From: Bacillota bacterium
GTDB taxonomy: Bacteria > Bacillota > Bacilli > Paenibacillales > NBRC-103111
NCBI GenBank assembly: GCA_023393235.1
Contig: JAEWMH010000198.1
Span: forward strand, 1 to 30,647
Direction of reading: 5' to 3'
Length of the DNA: 30,647 bases
Both the position numbers and the translations under genes were made by a program. Below are positions 13,881 to 21,765 of the stretch, in pieces. Below the pieces are notes generated by a model. It worked only from the letters and a program-made list of their open reading frames with translations, was not told the origin of the DNA and made no database searches. Position 1 is the first letter of the stretch. Every line of letters starts with the position of its first letter.

Positions 13881-15724
13881 TGCTGCGCAAAAGCCTTTCC
13901 ACCAAGCTGTTCGTCTCTTTTCTGACGGTGATCGTGCTGTCCTTGTCCATGGTGGGTTTCATCTCGTACTTCCAGGCCTCCAGCGCCTTGGACCGGTCTA
14001 CGGAACGGACCATCGCCCAGGTGATCCGAAGTGCTTCCTATCAAACGGATTTGTACCTGCAAAATTATGAAAAGGCCAGCGATTCCATCCTGTCCTATTA
14101 CCAGGTGAAGCAGTTTCTGGATATGGACCCGGAGGACAGCTATTCCTATTACCAATACACCAACGATATTCAGAAGTATCTCTTCCGCTCGCTGTTTATC
14201 CTGTATCCGCAGATCAGCTTGATGTACATCATTAACGAAAGCGGCAAGGCGGTCAGCGATGACAATGCCAATCAGGCGTACAGCACCCAGTTCAATGCGG
14301 AGGAGAGATACCGGACCCTGGCGTCCCAGACCCCGGAGAGCGGAAGAATCGCCATTCTGAATACCAATGTGCAAAATGTCCCCAATGCCGGCATCATCAG
14401 TATGGTGCGGCAGATCCGCGGCGTATCCTCGTACCGCCCCAACGGGATATTGGCCATTGAGTTCAAGGCCCAGGAGCTGGCCCGGATCTGGGAGCCGCTG
14501 GATTTGGGGCAGGGAGGCTTCTTCTTTATCCTGGACGAATTCGGCAAACCCTTGTACCAGCCCACCGGTGCGGGCAAAACGCTGCCGGCCGAGCTGTTGG
14601 CCAATGTGGCGGCCCATCCCAATACCTCCTACATTGAGGGGGTGGAGGGCAAGGATTACCTGTTCGTCTCCCGGAAGTCCGACTACTCCAATTGGCAGCT
14701 GGTTGTGACTATGCCGGTCAGTGAGCTCCGGGAGCCCATCGCCACCATCCGCACCACCACTATCCTCGTTGGGGTGCTGACTCTGGCGGGCACCCTGCTC
14801 TTGGCTACCCGCTTCGGCCAATCCATTACCCGGCCCATCCGGGTGTTGAAGGAAGGGATGCGGGAGACGGAAAAAGGAAACTGGCAGCGTCTGGACATCG
14901 ACGACCGTCAGGATGAGCTGGGCGGGCTCATGCGCAGCTATAACCTCATGGTCAGCCGGCTGTCGCAGATGATCGAGCGGGTGTATGAAGCGGAGCTCAC
15001 CACCCAAAAGGCGGCGCTGGAGCTTCAGGAAACCCGGCTGGAGCGGCAGCAGGCGGAATTTCAGGCCTTGCAGCTGCAGATTAATCCGCATTTTCTATAC
15101 AACACGCTGGAAACCATCAAGAGCTATGCGGTGATCCAGGATTCCGACGAAATAACCGAAATGGTGGAGGCTATGGCCTTTATGCTCCGTTATTCCATCC
15201 AGACCAATCTGGAGGAAATCACCATCGCCAACGAGCTGCGCCATGTCTTAAGCTATATGACCATTCTCAAGCACCGCATCGACCGGGAGTTCGAAATCGA
15301 TGTGGTGATCCCGCCGGGGCTATTGCTGGAGAAAACGGTGCGGCTTACGCTGCAGCCCCTAATCGAGAATATCTTCCAGCATGCATTCCCCGGGGGAATC
15401 GAGGCCCATCATGCCATCCGCATCGATGCCCGGATTGAGGACGGCCGGTTTCTGGTGATGGTAGAGGACAACGGCGTGGGTATCTCCCCGGAGCGGCTGA
15501 ACCGGCTGCGGGAAAAGCTGAAGCTGAATCAATTGGCCGGCGGGGAGGACGACTCCCTGTACCACCGTGGCGGCATCGGGCTCATGAACGTACACCGCCG
15601 GATCCAGATGGTATTCGGCGAGGAGTACGGGCTCAGCGTGCATAGCCGCCAAGGGGAAGGGACACGGATGACTCTGTCCATGCCCGCGGAGCGGCGCAAC
15701 AGTCAGTTGGCGGAGCGGAAGTAG
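13880..15724 (+). CDS. Sensor histidine kinase, YesM family
   Basis: The 614-residue protein has an N-terminal membrane segment (about 10-32) and an extracellular sensing region of about 260 residues. A second membrane segment (about 293-314), a HAMP domain and a His_kinase domain follow, with phospho-acceptor His404 in LQLQINPHFLYNTLE. The ATPase domain has LIENIFQHAF, VEDNGVGI and GGIGLMNVHRRIQ. It probably senses an extracellular sugar or a sugar-loaded binding protein and phosphorylates the preceding regulator. The order regulator-then-kinase is the reverse of many yesMN pairs. The ATG overlaps the previous stop (TAATG). No terminator hairpin follows; a tandem repeat and a palindromic element lie there instead. 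Confidence 0.93.
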   Translation: MLRKSLSTKLFVSFLTVIVLSLSMVGFISYFQASSALDRSTERTIAQVIRSASYQTDLYLQNYEKASDSILSYYQVKQFLDMDPEDSYSYYQYTNDIQKYLFRSLFILYPQISLMYIINESGKAVSDDNANQAYSTQFNAEERYRTLASQTPESGRIAILNTNVQNVPNAGIISMVRQIRGVSSYRPNGILAIEFKAQELARIWEPLDLGQGGFFFILDEFGKPLYQPTGAGKTLPAELLANVAAHPNTSYIEGVEGKDYLFVSRKSDYSNWQLVVTMPVSELREPIATIRTTTILVGVLTLAGTLLLATRFGQSITRPIRVLKEGMRETEKGNWQRLDIDDRQDELGGLMRSYNLMVSRLSQMIERVYEAELTTQKAALELQETRLERQQAEFQALQLQINPHFLYNTLETIKSYAVIQDSDEITEMVEAMAFMLRYSIQTNLEEITIANELRHVLSYMTILKHRIDREFEIDVVIPPGLLLEKTVRLTLQPLIENIFQHAFPGGIEAHHAIRIDARIEDGRFLVMVEDNGVGISPERLNRLREKLKLNQLAGGEDDSLYHRGGIGLMNVHRRIQMVFGEEYGLSVHSRQGEGTRMTLSMPAERRNSQLAERK

Positions 15725-15757
15725 GGAGCGGGGAAGGGCTGTGGGGGAAGAAAAAAG

Positions 15758-15825
15758 GTAAACTACCGGATGCTTCCCCATGTAAACCATCGTAAAATGC
15801 CGGATGCTTCCCCGTGTAAGCCATC
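15758..15825. repeat. 34-bp tandem duplication
   Basis: Two adjacent 34-bp units (15758-15791 and 15792-15825) are identical at 30 of 34 positions. Both contain CCGGATGCTTCCCC and end in CCATC. They start about 35 bp after the kinase stop and directly precede the palindromic element at 15842. Confidence 0.85.
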
Positions 15826-15841
15826 TCAGCTCCCCGGAGCT

Positions 15842-16026
15842 CTAACGGAAGTGAGCGCCGCTATTTGGCCCAAAACCGGCTTTTTAAAATTGTAACGGAA
15901 GTGAGCGCTCTTATTTTACGGAAAATGCTCCAAAATGAGCTCCTGCAGCCGAAATAGCGGCTTTGGGCGCCGTTAGAAATTGCAGGACCCCATTTTAGGG
16001 TGAATAACGGCTGTGACCGGCGTTAG
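15842..16026. repeat. Palindromic four-module intergenic element, copy A
   Basis: Two forward 24-nt modules (15842-15865 and 15892-15915) begin C/GTAACGGAAGTGAGCG. Two inverted ones follow (15953-15976 and 16003-16026), the last being the most diverged. Module starts are 50, 61 and 50 bp apart. It lies between the kinase and dehydrogenase genes, both on the plus strand, and ends 38 bp before the dehydrogenase start. It leaves little room for a promoter. Confidence 0.8.
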
Positions 16027-16064
16027 AAAAAACAACCAAACAACTATTAGGAGGATTCATCCCT

Positions 16065-16826
16065 ATGCATATCGATCTGACAGGTAAAATCGCACTCGTA
16101 ACCGGTTCCAACGCAGGTTTGGGACGCCAAATTGCCGAAACTCTGGCTGCTTCCGGCGCCAAAGTGGCCATTAACTATTTGTACGGTGACCCGGTTGAGG
16201 CTGTTGAAGCCATCCGCCAGGCAGGCGGCGAAGCCCACGCCTTCAAGGCGGATGCCACCAGTCCTGCAGAGCTGGAGCAAATGGTGAAGGAAATCGAGGC
16301 TCATTTTGGTGGCGCCGTGGATATTCTGGTGAACAACGCAGGAGGCATGATCAAACGTGTGCCCAATGCGGAGATGGATGAGGAGCATTACACCAAGGTG
16401 ATGGACGTCAACTTCAAGTCCTGCGTGTTTGCCTGCAAGGCTGTGGCCGCGGGTATGATCGCCAAGAAGGCCGGCAAAATCATCAACGTGGCATCCCTGG
16501 CAGCCCATGACGGCGGCGGCCCCGGCGCATCGATCTATGCAGCCAGCAAAGCAGCCGTATGGTCCTATACCAAGGGATTGGCCAAGGAGCTGGCCCCTCA
16601 CGGCATCAATGTCAACGCCATTTCCCCGGGCTTCATCGGCCAAACCGCCTTCCACGCTACCTTTACCGCTGATGCCGCACGGCAGGCGACTATCGCCAAG
16701 ATTCCGCTGGGCCGGGAAGGCGCGCCGCAGGATGTGGGACGGGTTACCCTGTTCCTGGCTTCGGAGCTGGCGGATTATCTGACCGGCGAAACCGTAGAGA
16801 TCAACGGAGGCTTGTTCATGCGATGA
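16065..16826 (+). CDS. Short-chain dehydrogenase/reductase, probable uronate-pathway ketoreductase
   Basis: The 253-residue classical SDR has the cofactor motif TGSNAGLGRQIA (about 13-24), NNAGG, a catalytic Ser in INVAS, and Tyr158-x3-Lys162 (YAASK). The C-terminus VEINGGLFMR is typical of FabG/KduD-like members. SDRs beside uronate lyases often act on 4-deoxy-5-hexulose uronate or 2-keto-3-deoxygluconate-type products. That role is inferred from neighbours, and a general 3-ketoacyl or sugar dehydrogenase cannot be excluded. TAGGAGG lies ten bases before the ATG. Its stop overlaps the start of the following lyase (ATGA), so the two are translationally coupled. Confidence 0.85.
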   Translation: MHIDLTGKIALVTGSNAGLGRQIAETLAASGAKVAINYLYGDPVEAVEAIRQAGGEAHAFKADATSPAELEQMVKEIEAHFGGAVDILVNNAGGMIKRVPNAEMDEEHYTKVMDVNFKSCVFACKAVAAGMIAKKAGKIINVASLAAHDGGGPGASIYAASKAAVWSYTKGLAKELAPHGINVNAISPGFIGQTAFHATFTADAARQATIAKIPLGREGAPQDVGRVTLFLASELADYLTGETVEINGGLFMR

Positions 16827-18943
16827 AAACCATCCCAGACAAAACCGCAGCATGGGGCTGGGCCCGTCAGGCAGCCGATGAGCTGAAGGCGGAGCTGGCA
16901 CAGTGGCGGGGCAGAACGGAGGGACAACCGGAAGGGGGCGGGCAGCCGCTCCTCCGGGAAATCCGGCTGCCTCTGGAGCCCGGAGGCTGGTGGCACCAGT
17001 ATGTGTGCCCCGAGCACCATGCGGAGCTGCTGTTTGACCCTATGGAGGAGAATGCCCTCCAATTCCGCTGTCCTCACGGCTGTGTGCTGGAGGGAGAGCC
17101 GTACCGGGGAGCCTGGCTGGTATTCCGGCACCAGGCTATGGCCCGGTACGCCCTCCAGGCGGCAGCGGTCTATGCGGCGGACGGTGAGGAATGGTGCGCG
17201 GAGACAGCGCGGGAAATCCTGGCCGGGTATGCCCGCCAGTTCCCGCATTATCCCGTCCACCCCGACGCCCAGCCCTGGATGCTGAAGGGCAGAGCCTTCC
17301 ATCAGGCCTTGACGGAGGCCATCTGGTCCACTACCCTGATCCGGGCATATCTGCTGCTGAAAGATTGCGGAGTGGAATTTGACGCCGCGGATGAAGCGGC
17401 GCTGCAGACCTTTTTCACCATGCTGGAGAGCAGCATGGAGCAGTACCGCCACATTCTCATCCACGAGAAGAAGAATGCGGAAAATAACTACACGGCCTGG
17501 CTCAATGCCAGCCTGGCCTGCGTATACGCCGCCAAAGGGGCGGACCGGACCAAGCTCCAGAGCCTGCTGGACGGGCCGGGCGGCTTTTATCATCATTTGT
17601 CCATCGGCGTAAAGCCCGATGGTTTTGAGTTTGAGGGCAGCACCTATTACCATGTGTTCGTGCTGCGGGCATATCTGATTGCCGCCGAAATGTGCCTGCG
17701 CTTCGGCGTGGATCTCTATGGCGCCAAGGGAGAGGCGGGCCAGTCGCTCCAGGGGATGCTCCAGGTGCTGGCGGAGCTGGCAAGTGATTCGGGGCAGCTG
17801 CCTGCGCTGCATGATGGTCCGTATAACCGTGTTCCTTTTGCACGGGAAATCGTTGAAGTGTTCGAAGCCGGTTTATCCGTATACGGCAACCGGGAGCTGC
17901 TGCCGGTATTGGCCCACAGCTACCGCTATCTGTTTGGGGCGGAAAAGCGGGGTGGTCTGGAGGCGTTGGTCTACGGGAACGGCCTGGTTACAGCGGCAGA
18001 GCTGTTTGCAGCCCCTGCCGGTCAAGAATGCCGGTCCCTGCTGCTGGTGGAATCCGGCTTTGCCGTCCTGCGGCACAAGGGCAACCCGTTGTCCGTTCAA
18101 ACGGACTTCGGCGAGCATGGAGGCTCACATGGGCATTTTGATAAGCTGCATGTGTCCATCACGCACCGGCTGGGGGAAGTGGCGCCGGAGCTGGGCACCG
18201 TGCCCTACGGCTCCGCCCTGCGCCTGGGCTGGTATGCCACCACAGCCAGCCACAATACCGTGAGCATCGGCGGTCGTTCGCAAGCTCCCCATACGGCAGC
18301 CTGCACCTTGTTCCGGGACGATGAGCGGGGAACTTGCATCCGGCTCCGTTCGGAAGGCGCATATCCGGGTACTGTGCTGGAACGCTACCTTCTTTTGGAC
18401 GGGGAGGTCCTGGTGGACTGGTTCCGCGTGGAGACGGAAAGTGCTGAGGCGGTAGACTGGTGGATGCATCCGTCCGCCGATCTGGTTTTGCCGCAAGAGG
18501 AAAACTGGATGGAGATGGAACGCCGGGCAGCCGGTGCGGAGGACGGGTATACCCATGTGGAGCTGTTGGCCTGCCGGAGCAACACCTCGTCTGCGGCCCA
18601 GTCGGCTGGGTGGCTTCTGAACGGTACGGGTGTTTCGGGCGGCGGCTTTAAGGTTCAAGCTGCGCTGCTGCATCCGCCGGAGGCGGAGCTGTACCATATC
18701 CGCACCCCAGGCATTGCCGAGGATCCCAGCCGGAGCATCGGCGGGCTGATGATGCGGCAGAAGGGAACAGCTGCGGAGTTTGTGGCTGTGTACCGTACCG
18801 GGGAGGAGCCGCTGCGGCTGTCCACAATGGTACGGGAAGGAGCAGGGCTGGTTGTGCAAGTGGATGCGGGAGTTCCTGGAGCTGACAGCTTCAACCGGAG
18901 CTTTGCTATTGACCCGGTGCAGGGATTGGCCCGGCTGGATTGA
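16823..18943 (+). CDS. Heparinase II/III-family polysaccharide lyase, cytoplasmic
   Basis: The 706-residue protein has an alpha-toroid N-terminal region (about 1-390) and a beta-sandwich heparinase II/III domain (about 400-620). The latter carries FGEHGGSHGHFDKL (His432, His436, His438) and ASHNTVSIGG, the metal-binding region of this superfamily. A Tyr pair (275-276, in GSTYYH) lies about 54 residues after NNYTAW (221-226). In recalled PL17-type lyases the matching segment reads NNH, with the His taking part in catalysis; here Tyr223 takes its place. There is no signal peptide or membrane segment, so it should act in the cytoplasm on imported oligosaccharides. Its start overlaps the dehydrogenase stop. 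The substrate is not certain: alginate-, heparin- or other uronate-type. Confidence 0.8.
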   Translation: MKTIPDKTAAWGWARQAADELKAELAQWRGRTEGQPEGGGQPLLREIRLPLEPGGWWHQYVCPEHHAELLFDPMEENALQFRCPHGCVLEGEPYRGAWLVFRHQAMARYALQAAAVYAADGEEWCAETAREILAGYARQFPHYPVHPDAQPWMLKGRAFHQALTEAIWSTTLIRAYLLLKDCGVEFDAADEAALQTFFTMLESSMEQYRHILIHEKKNAENNYTAWLNASLACVYAAKGADRTKLQSLLDGPGGFYHHLSIGVKPDGFEFEGSTYYHVFVLRAYLIAAEMCLRFGVDLYGAKGEAGQSLQGMLQVLAELASDSGQLPALHDGPYNRVPFAREIVEVFEAGLSVYGNRELLPVLAHSYRYLFGAEKRGGLEALVYGNGLVTAAELFAAPAGQECRSLLLVESGFAVLRHKGNPLSVQTDFGEHGGSHGHFDKLHVSITHRLGEVAPELGTVPYGSALRLGWYATTASHNTVSIGGRSQAPHTAACTLFRDDERGTCIRLRSEGAYPGTVLERYLLLDGEVLVDWFRVETESAEAVDWWMHPSADLVLPQEENWMEMERRAAGAEDGYTHVELLACRSNTSSAAQSAGWLLNGTGVSGGGFKVQAALLHPPEAELYHIRTPGIAEDPSRSIGGLMMRQKGTAAEFVAVYRTGEEPLRLSTMVREGAGLVVQVDAGVPGADSFNRSFAIDPVQGLARLD

Positions 18944-19027
18944 TGCTTCACCTGCAAGCCAGAAGCTTATCATAAAGATGGTGTCGGGGCGGCCGCGTGC
19001 TGCCCTTGACCTAATGGAGGATGTCCG

Positions 19028-21322
19028 ATGGCTACACCATTATTTCAGCCTCATAACGGTGTGCTCGATGTGGCTTACGCCCCGGAGGAGCATACGGAAA
19101 TTGCCGAAAATCCGCCCCGTTTTACCTGGATGCCTGCGGTTTTGGAGGGGGGCTCCTACCGGCTGCAATTATCGGCGGACCCCGGTTTTGCTCCGGAGAC
19201 GACCCGGGAGTATGCCGGTATCCCTTATAACCTGTTTACGCCGGACGAGGTTCTGTCCCCTGGCGGCTACTACTGGCGGTACGCCTTGGTTGCCGAGGAC
19301 AGCAGCCTCTCTGAGTGGAGCAAAATCAGGGCCTTCACGGTGGCTCCCGGTCTGCCGGAGACACCGCTGCCCACCCGTGACAGCCGGTATACGGCTGCCG
19401 CAACGGCCCATCCCCGCCTGTGGCTGCAGGCGGAGGAGCTGCCCCGCTTCCGCGATGCGGTGAAGCGGGACCCCGAGGGCACCGGCTGGGCCGGGTTCCT
19501 GGCCGAGGCCGTCCAGCCCTGGGCAGAGCGGCCGCTGATCGCGGAGCCGCAGCCTTACCCTGGCAACAAGCGGGTGGCTTCCTTGTGGCGGCAGATGTAT
19601 ATCGACTGCCAGGAGATGCTTTATGCCATCCGGCATTTGGCCGTGGCAGGGGTGGTCCTGGAGGATGCGGAGCTGATCGCCAAGGCCAAGGAGTGGCTGC
19701 TCCATGCCGCTTCGTGGAATGCAGACGGCACCACCCACCGGGATTACAATGACGAGGCTGCGTTCCGTATGGCGGGGGCCTTGGCCTGGGGGTATGACTG
19801 GCTGTACGGGGAGCTGACGGAGGAGGAGCGTGTGTTTGTGCGTGGGGTGCTTCTTGAACGCACCCGCCAGGTTGCCTTCCATGTGATCGAACGCTCGCGG
19901 ATTCATCATGTGCCTTATGACAGCCATGCGGTCCGTTCCTTGTCCTCCGTGCTCATCCCTTGTTGTACGGCTATGCTGGGCGAAGAGGAGGAAGCCCGGG
20001 ATTGGCTGGACTATGCGCTGGAGTATTTTTCGGCGATGTATACCCCCTGGGGCGGCAAGGACGGCGGCTGGGCTGAGGGGGCCATGTACTGGACCACTCA
20101 GATGGCCTTTGTCACCGAAGCACTGAATCTGGTTCGCAAGTATACCGGCATCAACTTCTATGACCGTCCTTTTTTCCGCAAAACCGGGGATTTCCCCTTA
20201 TATACGCTCAGTCCGGATACGCTGCGGGCCAGCTTCTGCGACCAGTCCTCCCTGGGGGACCCGGTGAACCTGAAGACGGGCTTCAATATCCGGCAGTTTG
20301 CCGGGGTGACGGGCAATGGCCTGTACCAGTGGTACTATGAGCAGACGCGGGAGCTGAACCCGGACAGCCAGATGATCTTTTACAATTACGGCTGGTGGGA
20401 TTTCCGCTTCGACGAAATGGTGTACCGTTGGGATTATCCGCAGGTGGAGGCGGTGGCACCGCTTGCGGCGGAGCCTGTGAAGTGGTTCCAGGACGTGGGC
20501 TGGGTGGCGATGCACCACCGGATGGACGATCCGGCAGAGCATATCATGCTCCTGGCCAAAAGCAGCCGCTACGGCTCCGTCAGCCACAGCCACGGGGACC
20601 AGAATGCGTTCCTGCTCCATGCCTACGGGGAGCCGCTGGCGATTGAAAGCGGGTATTATGTGGCGTTCAACAGCACCATGCATATGCAATGGCGCAAGGC
20701 CACCCGCTCCAAGAATGTAATTCTTATTGATGGCCAGGGCCAGTATTCGGGTACGGACAAAACGAAGAATATGGCTGCTACGGGGACAGTGCTGGACGCT
20801 TGGCACCGGGACGGCGTCAGCTATACCTCCATGGACGCCACGGAAGCCTACCGGGAGCATGTGCCCTATATTCGGCGGTACAAACGGGAATATTATCTAA
20901 TGGACAGCGCCTACGTGGTGATTGTGGATGCGGTGGATCTGGCGCAGCCGGGCCAGGTGGATTGGCTGTTCCATACGCTGTATCCCATGACGCTGAAGGG
21001 ACAGACGTTCCTGGTCAATGGGGTCAAGGCCCAAATGGAAGGGCGTTTTGTGTACAGCTCCTCCGGCGACCTGGCGCTTTCCCAGGAGAGCGGGTTTGCC
21101 GGTGTTGATCCGGCGGAATGGGAGGGGCAGCCGCCCCACTGGCATCTGGCAGCGTCCACCCGTGAGGCGGCCAGCCATCGGATAGTGACCCTGCTGACGC
21201 CGCGCAAGGCGGGGATGCAGGATTATGTGTCGTATTTTATGGATGACCAGGGACATGGAGTCCACTTGTATTTTACGTACCAGGGCGTGAGCCGCCGGGT
21301 GGAGGTTGCCAAGCCGTATTAA
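19028..21322 (+). CDS. DUF4962/heparinase II-type polysaccharide lyase, cytoplasmic
   Basis: The 764-residue protein has an N-terminal fibronectin-like DUF4962 region (about 1-120), an alpha-toroid (about 130-420) and a C-terminal beta-sandwich with SHSHGDQNAFLLHAYG (His520, His522). This is the layout of heparinase II (PL21). His300 (YDSHAVR) and Tyr354 (EGAMYW) are 54 residues apart, close to the catalytic His/Tyr pair of heparinase II as I recall it. The segment TRSKNVILIDGQGQ has Lys where relatives often have His (compare ASHNTV in the preceding lyase). No signal peptide is present, so it is probably intracellular. A weak TGGAGGATGTCCG ribosome site precedes the ATG. It follows the first lyase by 84 bp with no terminator. 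Confidence 0.82.
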   Translation: MATPLFQPHNGVLDVAYAPEEHTEIAENPPRFTWMPAVLEGGSYRLQLSADPGFAPETTREYAGIPYNLFTPDEVLSPGGYYWRYALVAEDSSLSEWSKIRAFTVAPGLPETPLPTRDSRYTAAATAHPRLWLQAEELPRFRDAVKRDPEGTGWAGFLAEAVQPWAERPLIAEPQPYPGNKRVASLWRQMYIDCQEMLYAIRHLAVAGVVLEDAELIAKAKEWLLHAASWNADGTTHRDYNDEAAFRMAGALAWGYDWLYGELTEEERVFVRGVLLERTRQVAFHVIERSRIHHVPYDSHAVRSLSSVLIPCCTAMLGEEEEARDWLDYALEYFSAMYTPWGGKDGGWAEGAMYWTTQMAFVTEALNLVRKYTGINFYDRPFFRKTGDFPLYTLSPDTLRASFCDQSSLGDPVNLKTGFNIRQFAGVTGNGLYQWYYEQTRELNPDSQMIFYNYGWWDFRFDEMVYRWDYPQVEAVAPLAAEPVKWFQDVGWVAMHHRMDDPAEHIMLLAKSSRYGSVSHSHGDQNAFLLHAYGEPLAIESGYYVAFNSTMHMQWRKATRSKNVILIDGQGQYSGTDKTKNMAATGTVLDAWHRDGVSYTSMDATEAYREHVPYIRRYKREYYLMDSAYVVIVDAVDLAQPGQVDWLFHTLYPMTLKGQTFLVNGVKAQMEGRFVYSSSGDLALSQESGFAGVDPAEWEGQPPHWHLAASTREAASHRIVTLLTPRKAGMQDYVSYFMDDQGHGVHLYFTYQGVSRRVEVAKPY

Positions 21323-21402
21323 GCGGCGGTGAATTCGCCGGCCTCCGTTATCGCTGCTGCGGTTATGCCCAGTCTATGCCCGCTAGTAGCATCAGCTGCG
21401 GT

Positions 21403-21587
21403 GTAACGGAACTCAGTGAGGCTTACAGCAGAAAATCGGGTTTAGTTTACACTGTAACGGAACTCAGGAGCTCTTACAGGGGCCATCGATGGACTAATCA
21501 GCGGTTTTATGGCGCTAACGGTCTGTGAGTTCCGTTACCGCTCCGACTGGTGCATTTTCCGGCGCTAAGAGTCTGTGAGTTCCGTTA
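21403..21587. repeat. Palindromic four-module intergenic element, copy B
   Basis: Forward modules at 21403-21426 and 21454-21477 and inverted modules at 21514-21537 and 21564-21587 all share GTAACGGAACTCA (13 of 13, allowing for orientation). Starts are 51, 60 and 50 bp apart. Outer and inner pairs could form two nested 13-bp helices. It lies between the second lyase and the binding-protein promoter. No separate terminator was seen after the lyase. Confidence 0.88.
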
Positions 21588-21632
21588 CGGCTTCAGGTGT
21601 GTGCGCTCCCCCAATCTAAAAAAATGACAATC

Positions 21633-21656
21633 CCACATGGAATCATTCCATTGTGG
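21633..21656. promoter_or_regulatory. Dyad operator candidate overlapping the -35 of the binding-protein promoter
   Basis: CCACATGGAAT and ATTCCATTGTGG are near-perfect inverted arms of 11 bp with one extra T, centred on 21644. The right arm includes the -35 hexamer TTGTGG. It may bind a repressor or the YesN-type regulator; AraC-type proteins more often use direct repeats. Confidence 0.55.
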
Positions 21657-21679
21657 CAAACTCGCCCCGGCGATAAGAT
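21651..21679 (+). promoter_or_regulatory. Promoter of the sugar-binding lipoprotein gene
   Basis: TTGTGG (21651-21656), a 17-bp spacer, then TAAGAT (21674-21679). The predicted start near 21686 gives a leader of about 80 nt. Confidence 0.55.
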
Positions 21680-21692
21680 ATAGCCATGAAAG

Positions 21693-21719
21693 ATAAAGCG
21701 TTTACAAACTAGCGCTTTA
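21693..21719. promoter_or_regulatory. cre-like (CcpA) site and flanking dyad
   Basis: ATAAAGCGTTTACA (21693-21706) matches the cre consensus TGWAANCGNTNWCA except at its first two bases. It also forms the left arm of a second dyad, TAAAGCG (21694-21700) with CGCTTTA (21713-21719). It lies just after the predicted transcription start, where CcpA would block elongation. Confidence 0.55.
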
Positions 21720-21765
21720 CCCACTCAGTCATCCGCCTATATGGATAAAAAGGGAGAGGTTCGCA

